15,600 nucleotides of DNA from Clostridia bacterium (GCA_003563755.1 PWUB01000144.1:1-15600); one strand, 5' to 3'. Numbered from the stretch's first letter, positions 1 to 7,911 are shown. Notes: generated by a model from the sequence alone, not told the origin. Translations and numbers: made by a program.

Positions 1-208
1 AGGGTCCGATGTGCATGTTGCGAAGAATGACCTCCCCGCCCTCGACGGCAGCGTATGCATCCCGGAGGCTCACGTTGCCCTCGCGCACCGACTTCACCTC
101 GGTACCCGTCAGCTTAATGCCGGCCTCGTAGACCTCCTCGATATGATAGTCCCGGCGGGCTCGCCGGTTGCGAGCAACCACCCGGACGTCATCCTTTTTC
201 GCACTCAT
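1..208 (-). CDS. smpB: SsrA-binding protein SmpB (partial, C-terminus outside window)
   Basis: SmpB binds tmRNA and delivers it to stalled ribosomes for trans-translation. The ATG is at 208 and the first 69 residues are visible. They read as a classic SmpB N-terminus: a basic ARNRRARRDY stretch at about residues 12-21, then YEAGIKLTGTEVKS at about 27-40 and a conserved NMHIGP near the cut. The family normally has about 150-160 residues, so more than half is missing beyond position 1. A GGGATGG stretch just upstream of the ATG may serve as the ribosome binding site. It lies 23 nt after the acetyltransferase stop and is probably the next cistron of the same transcript. In many Bacillota smpB follows secG and rnr; here secG is upstream but rnr is not between them. 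Identity is very secure although partial. Confidence 0.95.
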   Translation of the reverse strand, partial: MSAKKDDVRVVARNRRARRDYHIEEVYEAGIKLTGTEVKSVREGNVSLRDAYAAVEGGEVILRNMHIGP

Positions 209-231
209 GATAGCACCATCCCATGTAGCAT

Positions 232-876
232 TCATCTGCATGTGTCGCCGAGGCAGCGAGACATCACCATCCAGTCACCCTGACCGTCCCTGGTCCGACC
301 AACTGCTTCGAACCCGAAGCCATGATACAGCCGCAGGGCCGGCTCATTGTCGGGCCTGACCTCCAATTTCACTCTCCTCACCCCGCGCCCCGCAAGATAC
401 TGCAGGGCTCTGCTGATGAGTAGCGTCCCGACGCCCATGCCTCTGCAGTCGGGTGACACCGCCACGGAGAGTATCTGTCCCGTCCGCCCGGGGGAGACGC
501 TGCGGAAGCTTCCCACAAAGACCAGTTTGTCCCGTGACATACGGACCAGGCCGGCGGGAGGCAGACGTATCTCCCGCCTCAGCACCGCGGCGATGATCCG
601 CCTGAACGGACCTCCCGTGAGCACCCTCCACCACAGGCGGGTCATGCTCGCTGGTGAGATACAGTAACCCAGTAGTTCTCCTGCTGCCGTCGCAACAGCA
701 CAGCACCCCGGCTCCGCCATTATAACAGATTTCACGAGCTCGTCTGTCACCCAGTCCGGCAGTCCGTCGGGAACGACCCGGGCGACGCTTTCGCCGAAGC
801 ACATCCGAAACAGCGATGCAATCGCCGGTGCATCGTCCACCACGGCCTCACGAACCACGAGCTGCGCGGTGCTCAC
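232..876 (-). CDS. GNAT-family N-acetyltransferase
   Basis: This 214-residue protein is a single-domain GNAT acetyltransferase that would move an acetyl group from acetyl-CoA to an unidentified amine. The acetyl-CoA-binding motif A is seen as VSPDCRGMGVGTLL at about residues 138-151, with the R-G-x-G-x-G pyrophosphate loop. It is followed by a typical NEPALRLYHGFGFEAVGR segment in which the sidechain-rich helix and the YxxxGF motif are clear. The start is GTG at 876, overlapping the preceding deacetylase stop as GTGA. A GGAG lies 7 nt upstream of the start, so the pair is probably translationally coupled. The substrate cannot be told from sequence. RimI-like ribosomal protein acetylation is possible, but pairing with a cell-surface sugar deacetylase could equally suggest an envelope substrate; both are inferences. 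Confidence 0.85.
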   Translation of the reverse strand: MSTAQLVVREAVVDDAPAIASLFRMCFGESVARVVPDGLPDWVTDELVKSVIMAEPGCCAVATAAGELLGYCISPASMTRLWWRVLTGGPFRRIIAAVLRREIRLPPAGLVRMSRDKLVFVGSFRSVSPGRTGQILSVAVSPDCRGMGVGTLLISRALQYLAGRGVRRVKLEVRPDNEPALRLYHGFGFEAVGRTRDGQGDWMVMSRCLGDTCR

Positions 877-2147
877 GGCGGCTCTCCTTCCAGGAGAAGA
901 CTCATGACTATCATCTCCGTTATAGTCACGAACCGGTATCCCTGCTCGGTCAGGGAGTCCACTATGGGTCCGAGGGCGGCCACGGTGTTGGCCCTGCTGG
1001 CACCGGCAGCCGTGAAGAAGTCGCCGCTGTCGTGAAAGAGGACTATGTCTCCACCGTGCGCTCGGTTCGTCACCAGCCGCACCATCCTGGCCGCGGAGGT
1101 ACCCATCCAGTCGGTGGAGCTGAGCGACCAGAGCACGAGGGTATATCCCCGCTCGTGGGCAGTATCGAGGGTGACCTGGTTGTAAAGGCCCCTCGGCGGT
1201 CGGAAGAACCGCGGTTCAGAGTCAAAGGCCTCCCTGAGGGCCCGCTCCGTCATCTCCAGCTCCCTGATCACCGTCGCCTCATCAGCGTTGAGGAGGTTGA
1301 CGTGGTTGTACGTGTGAGAACCCACCTCGTGCCCCTCGTCCAGCATACGCTGCACCACCTCGGGATATCGATCCACGTGCCTGCCGACCACGAAGAACGT
1401 CGCCCTGACATCGCGGTCCGCCAGGATGTCCAGGATCTGATTCGTATACTCCGGGTGCGGTCCGTCGTCAAAGGTCAGGGCAATGTAGTTGAGGTTCGGA
1501 TTTCCCTCCCGGAACACCTGGGGATGCAGGCCGAACCCGTGGTACACGTACCTGTTCAGAAAGAACAGTAAGAAACACATCACGAGGACGAGCACCACCA
1601 GGGCCCTACGGAGGTGGCGCCGGAAGATCAGACGCTCAGTGCAAAGGTTCATCAGGTGTCTGAGCTGAACCTCGACACGATCCAGGTTCAGGTAGGCCAG
1701 CATCAACCAGACTGTGCCGCCGAAGAGCAGGAAGAGATCGCTGCCCTGGATCCACCAGGCACTCCACGGCACCACCAGCATGGCTAACATCGCTGATAGA
1801 GTGAGACGCCTCGTCGCCAGGTACGTGGCGGCGAAGAGGATGAACCCCATTGCAGCTGCCTGGGGCATCAGCATTGCTACCGCGACCCCGGAGGCCACCA
1901 GGGACCGCTGGGTCCCGGGCGGGCGGGATGTCCGGCCCACCGGGAAGCTGATGCCCACCAGGGTTCCGAATCCTGCCCCCGCCATTGTGACCGCGGTGGG
2001 AGCCAGAACATATCCCAACTGCATGGACAACACCACCCGCGCCGCGGCCATGATGAGCTGGCCTCGCTCCCGAAGGCCGGTCAGCGGCACGATCCGAAGG
2101 CTGCCGATAAGATAGCCCACCAACACAAGAACGACCAGGGCATCCAT
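873..2147 (-). CDS. Membrane-anchored polysaccharide deacetylase with degenerate PlsY-like N-terminal domain
   Basis: A 424-residue two-part protein. Residues about 1-155 are multi-pass membrane segments whose pattern resembles the acyltransferase PlsY: GYLIGS at 11-16, then GISFPV at 65-70 where PlsY has GHxFPVF. The PlsY signatures GSGNPGATN and GGKG are missing (RPPGTQR at 75-81 instead). A further transmembrane helix lies at about 178-195. Residues about 215-420 form a NodB deacetylase domain with all five motifs: TFDDGP (D227, D228), HTYNH (H278, H282), RPPRG, WSLSSTDW and the late LFH. It would remove acetyl groups from N-acetyl sugars outside the membrane, using a metal held by D228, H278 and H282. 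I chose ATG 2147 because GGGGGAG lies about 9 nt upstream; the frame stays open to an ATG at 2195 without a good ribosome site. Its stop overlaps the next gene. Confidence 0.85.
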   Translation of the reverse strand: MDALVVLVLVGYLIGSLRIVPLTGLRERGQLIMAAARVVLSMQLGYVLAPTAVTMAGAGFGTLVGISFPVGRTSRPPGTQRSLVASGVAVAMLMPQAAAMGFILFAATYLATRRLTLSAMLAMLVVPWSAWWIQGSDLFLLFGGTVWLMLAYLNLDRVEVQLRHLMNLCTERLIFRRHLRRALVVLVLVMCFLLFFLNRYVYHGFGLHPQVFREGNPNLNYIALTFDDGPHPEYTNQILDILADRDVRATFFVVGRHVDRYPEVVQRMLDEGHEVGSHTYNHVNLLNADEATVIRELEMTERALREAFDSEPRFFRPPRGLYNQVTLDTAHERGYTLVLWSLSSTDWMGTSAARMVRLVTNRAHGGDIVLFHDSGDFFTAAGASRANTVAALGPIVDSLTEQGYRFVTITEMIVMSLLLEGEPP

Positions 2148-2260
2148 TGAGTGGCTCTCCCCCATTAGCACCGTCGCCCCGGCAGGGGACCGCATGCATT
2201 CTCTGGCCGGACAGGGAAAGGGTCGCCGGTGAGAAGACGTGAAATCTCAGGCAGAAAGAC
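2148..2260. other. Short intergenic spacer within the minus-strand gene string
   Basis: This 113-nt gap separates the HD-domain gene from the deacetylase gene. On the minus strand it contains a short hairpin, CCCC-TGCC-GGGG (near 2173-2186), ahead of the deacetylase ribosome binding site. It also has a small GACT-CTG-AGTC palindrome just at the HD-gene stop. Neither has a T-tract long enough to call a terminator, and I see no convincing promoter. Read-through transcription is the simplest expectation. Confidence 0.4.
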
Positions 2261-2812
2261 TCAGAGTCCCAGGTCCTCGCTGATCTCCTTCATGCAGTCC
2301 AGGGCAAGGCCCACGAAATCTTCCAGCTCGATGTCCAGCTCCTCGCACGAGGCGATAGCATCACGCCTGGCACCCCGGGCGAAGGAATTGTCCCCGTACC
2401 GGTTCATCACGAACTCCACGTCCAGTGCGCGAAGGCTCCTGTCAGGATGGACAAGGGCAGCCGCGACTATGAGCCCGGTGATGGGATCAGCGGCGTACAG
2501 CCCCTTCGCCATCGGGGTTTCACGCGGCAGATCGTGGAAATCATTGTGGGAACGTACGGCATCGACGATCTCTTCATCGAAGCCCTCCTCCGCCAGCATG
2601 TCAGCACCCTTGATGCTGTGCAGAGAGGGATCATCGCTGGTCGCATCATAGTCTATGTCATGCACCAAACCCGCAAGAGCCCATCTATCGGCATCCTCAT
2701 CCAGGTGTTCAGCGAGCCCCCGCATGACCGCCTCCACGGCGTAAGTGTGCTTCAGCAGGTTCTGTGTCTTGAGGTGCCGCTTGACAAGCTCCAGCGCCTG
2801 TTGCCGCTGCAC
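2261..2812 (-). CDS. HD-domain (HDIG-type) phosphohydrolase
   Basis: This is a 183-residue HD-superfamily protein, a metal-dependent phosphohydrolase fold. The HD ligands are visible in order: H22 in LLKHTYAVE, HD at 51-52 in LVHDIDYD, H65 in SLHSIKGAD, a later VRSHNDFH, and an Asp in AADPITGLI. The small conserved family of this length is often annotated as a putative HDIG-domain hydrolase with unknown substrate. The start is most likely GTG at 2812: GGGAG lies 5 nt upstream and the resulting MQRQQALELV matches the usual family N-terminus. A GTG at 2824 is possible but has almost no spacing from its G-rich site. The gene starts within about 20 nt of the secG stop, so it is surely in the same operon. 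A nucleotide or signalling nucleotide substrate is only a guess. Confidence 0.82.
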   Translation of the reverse strand: MQRQQALELVKRHLKTQNLLKHTYAVEAVMRGLAEHLDEDADRWALAGLVHDIDYDATSDDPSLHSIKGADMLAEEGFDEEIVDAVRSHNDFHDLPRETPMAKGLYAADPITGLIVAAALVHPDRSLRALDVEFVMNRYGDNSFARGARRDAIASCEELDIELEDFVGLALDCMKEISEDLGL

Positions 2813-2827
2813 GTTATCTCCCACCCC

Positions 2828-3064
2828 TCATATGAGAACTGCGATAAGGATCGACAGGGCCATGAAGCCGACGGCAAGATAGGTGGTGACCTTGCCCAAA
2901 AACTCGTCCATACCTCTCTGGCGTCCAAAGAGCGATTCACCGGCCCCGGCGATCGCCCCCGATAGTCCCGCGCTCCGGCCGGACTGCAGCAGAACCGCGG
3001 CAATCAGCCCCAGGGCCACCAGCAGATGAATGACCATCAAGAATACGTTGACCAGTGCGAACAC
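2828..3064 (-). CDS. secG: Preprotein translocase subunit SecG
   Basis: SecG is the small membrane subunit of the SecYEG protein-export channel, which aids SecA-driven translocation. The 78 residues contain two hydrophobic helices, at about 4-26 and 57-77. The hallmark cytoplasmic loop lies between them: LLQSGRSAGLSGAIAG, followed by ESLFGRQRGMDEFLGKVT. Length and loop match Bacillota SecG closely. The start is GTG at 3064, preceded by GAGGAAGGG on the transcript; the spacing is tight, so an in-frame ATG nine codons later is a weaker alternative. It begins 18 nt after the enolase stop. Linkage of secG to the end of the glycolytic gap-eno cluster is a familiar arrangement in Bacillota. Confidence 0.95.
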   Translation of the reverse strand: MFALVNVFLMVIHLLVALGLIAAVLLQSGRSAGLSGAIAGAGESLFGRQRGMDEFLGKVTTYLAVGFMALSILIAVLI

Positions 3065-3082
3065 CCCTTCCTCACACTCGAA

Positions 3083-4369
3083 TTATTCTAGCATGAACGG
3101 GCTGCGGCCAGCAAATTGTGCTTCATCCCCCAGCTCCTCTTCTATGCGCAGGAGCCGGTTGTATTTCTCGACACGGTCGATGCGGCATGGAGCTCCCGTC
3201 TTGATCTGTCCGCACCCACAGGCGACGGCGAGATCCGCTATGAAGGTGTCGGCAGTTTCCCCTGACCGGTGAGATACGCACGCGCTGAAGCCGATGGCTT
3301 CGGCGTAGTTGAGAGTCTCCAGGGTCTCGGTCACCGTGCCGATCTGGTTGGGCTTTACCAGCACCGCGTTCCCAGCACCCAGCTCGTAACCCCTCTCGAC
3401 AAGATCACGATCGGTGACGAAGAGGTCGTCCCCTACCAGCTGGACGCCTTCGCCCAGTTCTTCGGTGAGACGACACCACCCGTCCCAATCATCCTCGGCC
3501 AGGCCATCCTCGATGGAGATTATGGGATATTGCTCGCACCAGCAGCGGTAGAGTTCAACGAGGCCTGGTGCCGACAGCGTCTCCCCCCCGAGGTGATATT
3601 GACCGCCCGTGTGAAATTCGCTCGCCGCGGCGTCCAGGGCCAGGTACACCTGCTCTCCTGGAGCATATCCCGCCCTTTCAACGGCCTCCATGATGAGTTC
3701 CAGGGCCTGCTCGTCGTCGTCGAGATCGGGCGCGAATCCGCCCTCATCCCCCACTCCCCGGCCCAGACCGGCATCCCGGAGTCCGTCCCCCAGGGCGTGG
3801 TAGATCTCGCAGCCCCAGCGCAGGGCCTCGGAGAAACTCCCCGCTCCCGCAGGCAGAATCATGAACTCCTGCACGTTGACATTATTGTCTGCATGCTGTC
3901 CGCCGTTGAGGATGTTCATGAAGGGAACGGGCAGCAGAGGCGCCCGAACACCTCCGATGTGACGATACAGCGGCACACCCGAGGCGCAGGCGGCGGCATT
4001 GGCCGCCGCCAGGGAGGCAGCCAGCAAGGCGTTAGCTCCCAGCCGACCCTTATCCGCCGTCCCGTCCAGGCGGCGGAGAGTGCTGTCGATGAGCCGCTGA
4101 TCCAGGACATCCTTGCCGATGAGAGCATCCCTTATCTCACCGGTGAGAGCCGCGACAGCCCGGAGTACACCCCGGCCGCGGTAACGGTCGGGATCACCAT
4201 CCCGGACTTCCCGTGCCTCCCGCGACCCCGTACTGGCCCCGGAGGGAACTGATCCCCGCCCCTGGGTCCCGTCCGAGAGGATGATGTCCGCCTCGACGGT
4301 GGGATTGCCCCGTGAATCGATGATCTCCCGTGCCCTGATATCCTTGACCCTCCCCTGCTCACTGCCCAT
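3083..4369 (-). CDS. eno: Enolase (phosphopyruvate hydratase)
   Basis: Enolase converts 2-phosphoglycerate to phosphoenolpyruvate in the cytosol and needs Mg2+. The 428-residue product has normal length and all the hallmarks. These are REIIDSRGNPTVEA at the N-terminus, VPSGASTG loop, GGQHADNN followed by VQEFMILP, GDEGGFAP (catalytic Glu), ALDAAASEF (Mg ligand), SIEDGLAEDDW (Mg ligand), LVGDDLFVT (Mg ligand), LVKPNQIGT (catalytic Lys), SHRSGET, and the C-terminal QIKTGAP. The SD GGGAGG lies 9 nt upstream of ATG 4369; a GTG at 4372 is also available with 6-nt spacing and would add one residue. The ATG is embedded in the gpmI stop (TGATG), so translation is probably coupled to gpmI. No key residue is missing. 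Identity is secure. Confidence 0.97.
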   Translation of the reverse strand: MGSEQGRVKDIRAREIIDSRGNPTVEADIILSDGTQGRGSVPSGASTGSREAREVRDGDPDRYRGRGVLRAVAALTGEIRDALIGKDVLDQRLIDSTLRRLDGTADKGRLGANALLAASLAAANAAACASGVPLYRHIGGVRAPLLPVPFMNILNGGQHADNNVNVQEFMILPAGAGSFSEALRWGCEIYHALGDGLRDAGLGRGVGDEGGFAPDLDDDEQALELIMEAVERAGYAPGEQVYLALDAAASEFHTGGQYHLGGETLSAPGLVELYRCWCEQYPIISIEDGLAEDDWDGWCRLTEELGEGVQLVGDDLFVTDRDLVERGYELGAGNAVLVKPNQIGTVTETLETLNYAEAIGFSACVSHRSGETADTFIADLAVACGCGQIKTGAPCRIDRVEKYNRLLRIEEELGDEAQFAGRSPFMLE

Positions 4370-5919
4370 CACTTCGAACCTCCCTGTCTGATGAGGGATC
4401 GACCCGTCATGACTTCGGGGGTCGGAATACCCATGATCTCAAGTACGGTCGGGGCCACATCGATCAGGCTGCCGCAGTCTGCCAGGGGCCTCACGGGCCC
4501 TCTGTGCACCAGGAAACAGGGAACATCGTTCGCCGTGTGCGCGGTGTGGGGCTCCCCGCAATCATCCCTCATTCTCTCAGCGTTGCCGTGATCGGAGATG
4601 ACCAGCAGGGCAGCTCCCGCCGCCAGTACACATTGCAGGATCCTGGCCACGCAGCCGTCGACCGCCTCGACCGCCCGGACTGCAGCATCGAAGTCGCCCG
4701 TGTGCCCGACCATGTCGGGGTTGGCCAGGTTGGCCACCACCAGGTCATAGTCTCGTCCACTGACCGCCCGCTCCAGCTCCGCCGTCACCTCGCAGGCGCT
4801 CATCTCGGGCCGCAGGTCGTAGGTGCTCACGGATGGTGACGGTATCATCGTCCGATCCTCCCCGGTGAACGGCTCCTCGCGGCCGCCGTTGAGGAAGTAC
4901 GTCACGTGGGCATACTTCTCGGTCTCCGCGAGCCGGAGCTGCCTGCCTCCCGACGCGCTCACAACCTCACCGAGGGTCTGTCTAACTTCGATGGGTCCGA
5001 AGGCGACGGGGCAGTCGAACCTGAGATCGTACTCCGTCATGGTGACCAGGTCAGCGCGGGCTACCGGGGGTTCTACCCGGCACCGGTCCTCGCAGCCCAA
5101 TAGCGCCGCGGTGAGCTGCCGTGCCCTGTCGGCGCGGAAGTTGAAAAAGATGAAGCCGTCTGCGGGCGTGTATCCATCGTAGTCACCGATCACCGTTGGG
5201 GTAACGAACTCATCGTTCTCGCCGCGTCGGTAGGCATCGGTGAGTCCGTCCAGGGATGACGCGGCACTGCGTCCCTGCCCGCGAAGGATGGCCGCCAGGG
5301 CCCTATCCGTCCTCTCCCACCGATTGTCCCGGTCCATCGAATAATACCTTCCGGAGATCGTGGCGACCCGGTATCCACCGAGGTCCCCGAGCTCGCCCTC
5401 GAGACTCCCCAGGTAACCCTCCGCACTGCAGGGCGGGACATCACGACCATCGAGAAAGGCATGCACGCGGACCCTCTTCACACCCCTTGCCCTGGATGCC
5501 GCCAGAAGGGCCAGGAGGTGCTCGATGTCACTGTGCACCCTGCCGTCTGACACCAGACCCATCAGGTGCAGGGTCGAACCGCGCATCCTCACCCGGTCCA
5601 TCACCGAGGCGAGGGCCTGGTTAGATTCGAGCTCACCCCGGTTCACCGCCTCGTTGATCCGCACGGCTTCCTGGGGAACAACACGACCGGCACCTATGTG
5701 CAGGTGACCGACGTTGGAGTTGCCCATCTGTCCCGGTGCCAGGCCCACGGCCGGCCCGCTGGCCTGAAGGACTGATCGCGGAAATTTCCGCCACAGCCGA
5801 CACAGGGTGGGCGTTTGGGCGGCGCGCACGGCATCAGCCTCATCCCCGTCTGAAAGCCCCATACCATCGAGAATGAGGAGCACCACCGCCTCGAAATCGC
5901 CGGCCGTCCCTTCAGTCAC
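4369..5919 (-). CDS. gpmI: 2,3-bisphosphoglycerate-independent phosphoglycerate mutase
   Basis: GpmI interconverts 3- and 2-phosphoglycerate by a phosphoserine mechanism with two Mn2+ ions. The 516-residue protein is of normal length. The metal-binding start is ILDGMG (D18; the usual Trp after DG is Met), and the phospho-acceptor serine is S68 in MGNSNVGH. Further motifs are FLDGRDVPP, SGRYYSMDRDNRW, FFNFRADRAR, EKYAHVTYF, ANPDMVGHTG, SDHGNAE and PHTAHT. It belongs to the alkaline phosphatase superfamily and is unrelated to the cofactor-dependent GpmA. It starts at GTG 5919, overlapping the PGK-TPI stop as GTGA, and its own stop overlaps the eno start. This places it between PGK-TPI and enolase in pathway order. 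Identity is secure. Confidence 0.97.
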   Translation of the reverse strand: MTEGTAGDFEAVVLLILDGMGLSDGDEADAVRAAQTPTLCRLWRKFPRSVLQASGPAVGLAPGQMGNSNVGHLHIGAGRVVPQEAVRINEAVNRGELESNQALASVMDRVRMRGSTLHLMGLVSDGRVHSDIEHLLALLAASRARGVKRVRVHAFLDGRDVPPCSAEGYLGSLEGELGDLGGYRVATISGRYYSMDRDNRWERTDRALAAILRGQGRSAASSLDGLTDAYRRGENDEFVTPTVIGDYDGYTPADGFIFFNFRADRARQLTAALLGCEDRCRVEPPVARADLVTMTEYDLRFDCPVAFGPIEVRQTLGEVVSASGGRQLRLAETEKYAHVTYFLNGGREEPFTGEDRTMIPSPSVSTYDLRPEMSACEVTAELERAVSGRDYDLVVANLANPDMVGHTGDFDAAVRAVEAVDGCVARILQCVLAAGAALLVISDHGNAERMRDDCGEPHTAHTANDVPCFLVHRGPVRPLADCGSLIDVAPTVLEIMGIPTPEVMTGRSLIRQGGSK

Positions 5920-7877
5920 ACTGCATCACCATCGCCCGCGGCCCGCCTGATGATCCGCAAAAAAGAGTCAGCGCGCAAACTCGCACCGCCGACGAGGGCT
6001 CCGTCCACCTCGGGCAGATCCATCAGTTCACGGATGTTGCCCGGAGTGACACTCCCTCCGTACACCACCCGGATGCGCGCCGCAGCGCCAGGTCCCATCA
6101 GCCGCCGCAGCTCGGCGCGAATGTGAGACGTCATCGCATCGATGTCCCGCGGCAGCGCCGGTCGTCCCGTTCCTATGGCCCATACAGGCTCGTAGGCGAC
6201 GACCAGCTTCCTCGACGAGTTCCGCGGTACGTCTTTGAGGGCCACCTCCAGCTGCCTCGTCACCGTCTCCAGGTGATCCCCCTCTTCGCGCTCGATCAGG
6301 GTCTCGCCCACGCACAGGACCGCCGACATACCGGCCTCCAGGGTGGCAGCCAACTTACCGTGTACCCGGTCATCGTCGTCGCCGAAATGCTCCCTGCACT
6401 CGGAGTGGCCGACCAGCACCGTCCGGGCTCCGATCGATCGCAGCATGAGCGCCGAGACGCCACCCGTGAAGGCCCCCGTGTCCTCCCAGTGGCTGTCCTG
6501 TCCTCCCAGCCCCACGGCGGTTTGTGCGAGTTGTTCACCCACCGATTCGACGAAAGGATGGGGCGGGAACAGGACGATGTCCGTTGAACCGCCGTCGTAC
6601 CCGGCGACGATGTCCCTGGCGAGCTGCCTCGCCTCATCCCTGCGGGTGTTCATCTTCCAGTTGCCGCCGATCCAGACCCTGCGTTCTCCCTCCGGCCTCT
6701 GCAGCACCTGCAGTGAGGGCAGCTGCCGTCCGGCGAGGAAGCTCAGGGCAGCACCTCCAGCGGTGGAGACGAAATCGATTGAATCGGCGAGGCGCAGGCG
6801 CGCGATAGCTTCCACGGACTCCCCGCCGCCGACGACGGTTCTGGCTCCGGCAAGCCTGGCGATGGACTCGGCTATTCTCTTCGTACCCTCGGAGAACTCG
6901 CTGATTTCGAAGATGCCCATGGGTCCGTTCCAGAAGACTGTCCTGGCCTCCCTGAGCTTCTCCACATACCTGGCTGCGGTCCGGGGACCGATGTCAACTA
7001 TGGACCAGTCTCGCGGAACCTCACTGCTGGATACTACCTTCGTCTTCGCACCGGGGCTTATGACCTCGGTGACCACCACGTCGATGGGCATCAGCAGATC
7101 TACGTCCTTGCTGGCCGCCTCCGCGATCACGGACCGTACCTCGGGGATCATCTCCGGCTCAACCAGGCTGTTGCCGACGGAGTAGCCGAGACACAGTAGG
7201 AAGTTGTTGGCCAGTCCTCCGCCCAGGATGAGAGCATCCACCTTGTTGAGCAGCTCCCGGCATACGGTGAGCTTGTCCGAAATCTTGGCTCCTCCCAGCA
7301 CCGCCACGTACGGGCTCTCGGGCCCCTCCCGGAGATGGCTGAGGGTCTCTATCTCGCGCTCCATGAGGAGACCGATCACGCCCGGCAGGTATTCGGCCAC
7401 TCCATAGGTGGACGCGTGCATGCGGTGCGCGGTACCAAAGGCATCATTGACATAGATGTCGGCCAGGGTCGCCAGGTCGCGCGCCAGGCGGGGATCATTC
7501 TCCGTCTCACCGGGATGGAATCGGACGTTCTCCAAGAACACGATATCTCCGGGCTCCATCCCGTCCACGGCCCTCTTCACCCGGCGTCCCGTGACATCCT
7601 CCAGCAAAGGGATCTCGGTATCGAGAAGCTGCGACAGACGCCTGACCACCGGGCGAAGGCTGAGGTCCGGCACCGGCCGCCCACCGGGCCGGCCCAGGTG
7701 CGATACCAGGATGGTCTTCGCCCCGCTTTCCGAAAGGAACCTGATCGTCGGCAGGGCCGCCCGAATCCTGCTGTCATCAGCCACCGCGTCGCTCTCGGTC
7801 AGCGGAACGTTGAAATCCACCCGAACCAGGACCCGCCGACCGGCCACCGAAACATCTTTAACGCTCAGAAAATCCAC
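5916..7877 (-). CDS. pgk-tpi: Bifunctional phosphoglycerate kinase / triosephosphate isomerase fusion
   Basis: One 653-residue reading frame holds two glycolytic enzymes. Residues 1 to about 393 are phosphoglycerate kinase: VRVDFNVPL, DSRIRAALPTI, SHLGRP, FLENVRFHPGE, YVNDAFGTAHR, LGGAKISDK, FWNGPMG and GGGES (350-354). A short linker (about 393-399) leads to triosephosphate isomerase from about 400. That part has GGNWKMN (N406, K408), the catalytic His in VGHSE (H491), the catalytic Glu in AYEPVWAIGTG (E563), and the phosphate loop YGGSV plus LVGGASL. Both active sites look complete. Variants are STAGGA (371-376) for the usual STGGGA, GHSECR for GHSERR, and GQDSHW for the AQN-type strand. 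The GTG start has AGGAGG 7 nt upstream. A PGK-TIM fusion of nearly this length is known in Thermotoga maritima. In most Bacillota they are separate adjacent genes. Confidence 0.96.
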   Translation of the reverse strand: MDFLSVKDVSVAGRRVLVRVDFNVPLTESDAVADDSRIRAALPTIRFLSESGAKTILVSHLGRPGGRPVPDLSLRPVVRRLSQLLDTEIPLLEDVTGRRVKRAVDGMEPGDIVFLENVRFHPGETENDPRLARDLATLADIYVNDAFGTAHRMHASTYGVAEYLPGVIGLLMEREIETLSHLREGPESPYVAVLGGAKISDKLTVCRELLNKVDALILGGGLANNFLLCLGYSVGNSLVEPEMIPEVRSVIAEAASKDVDLLMPIDVVVTEVISPGAKTKVVSSSEVPRDWSIVDIGPRTAARYVEKLREARTVFWNGPMGIFEISEFSEGTKRIAESIARLAGARTVVGGGESVEAIARLRLADSIDFVSTAGGAALSFLAGRQLPSLQVLQRPEGERRVWIGGNWKMNTRRDEARQLARDIVAGYDGGSTDIVLFPPHPFVESVGEQLAQTAVGLGGQDSHWEDTGAFTGGVSALMLRSIGARTVLVGHSECREHFGDDDDRVHGKLAATLEAGMSAVLCVGETLIEREEGDHLETVTRQLEVALKDVPRNSSRKLVVAYEPVWAIGTGRPALPRDIDAMTSHIRAELRRLMGPGAAARIRVVYGGSVTPGNIRELMDLPEVDGALVGGASLRADSFLRIIRRAAGDGDAV

Positions 7878-7911
7878 GTGAAACCCTCCTTCGGTCCTCC
7901 CTTGACCAGCA

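Noticed and set aside
3269..4252. Long plus-strand open frame opposite enolase
   Set aside because: It lies wholly within the eno gene on the other strand, and its translation shows no motif. It is a GC-driven shadow frame.
6640..6710. Possible sequencing error joining pgk and tpi
   Set aside because: The reading frame passes through the linker with normal codon use and no repeat or homopolymer at the junction, and the total length matches the known Thermotoga fusion. Long-read confirmation would still be useful.
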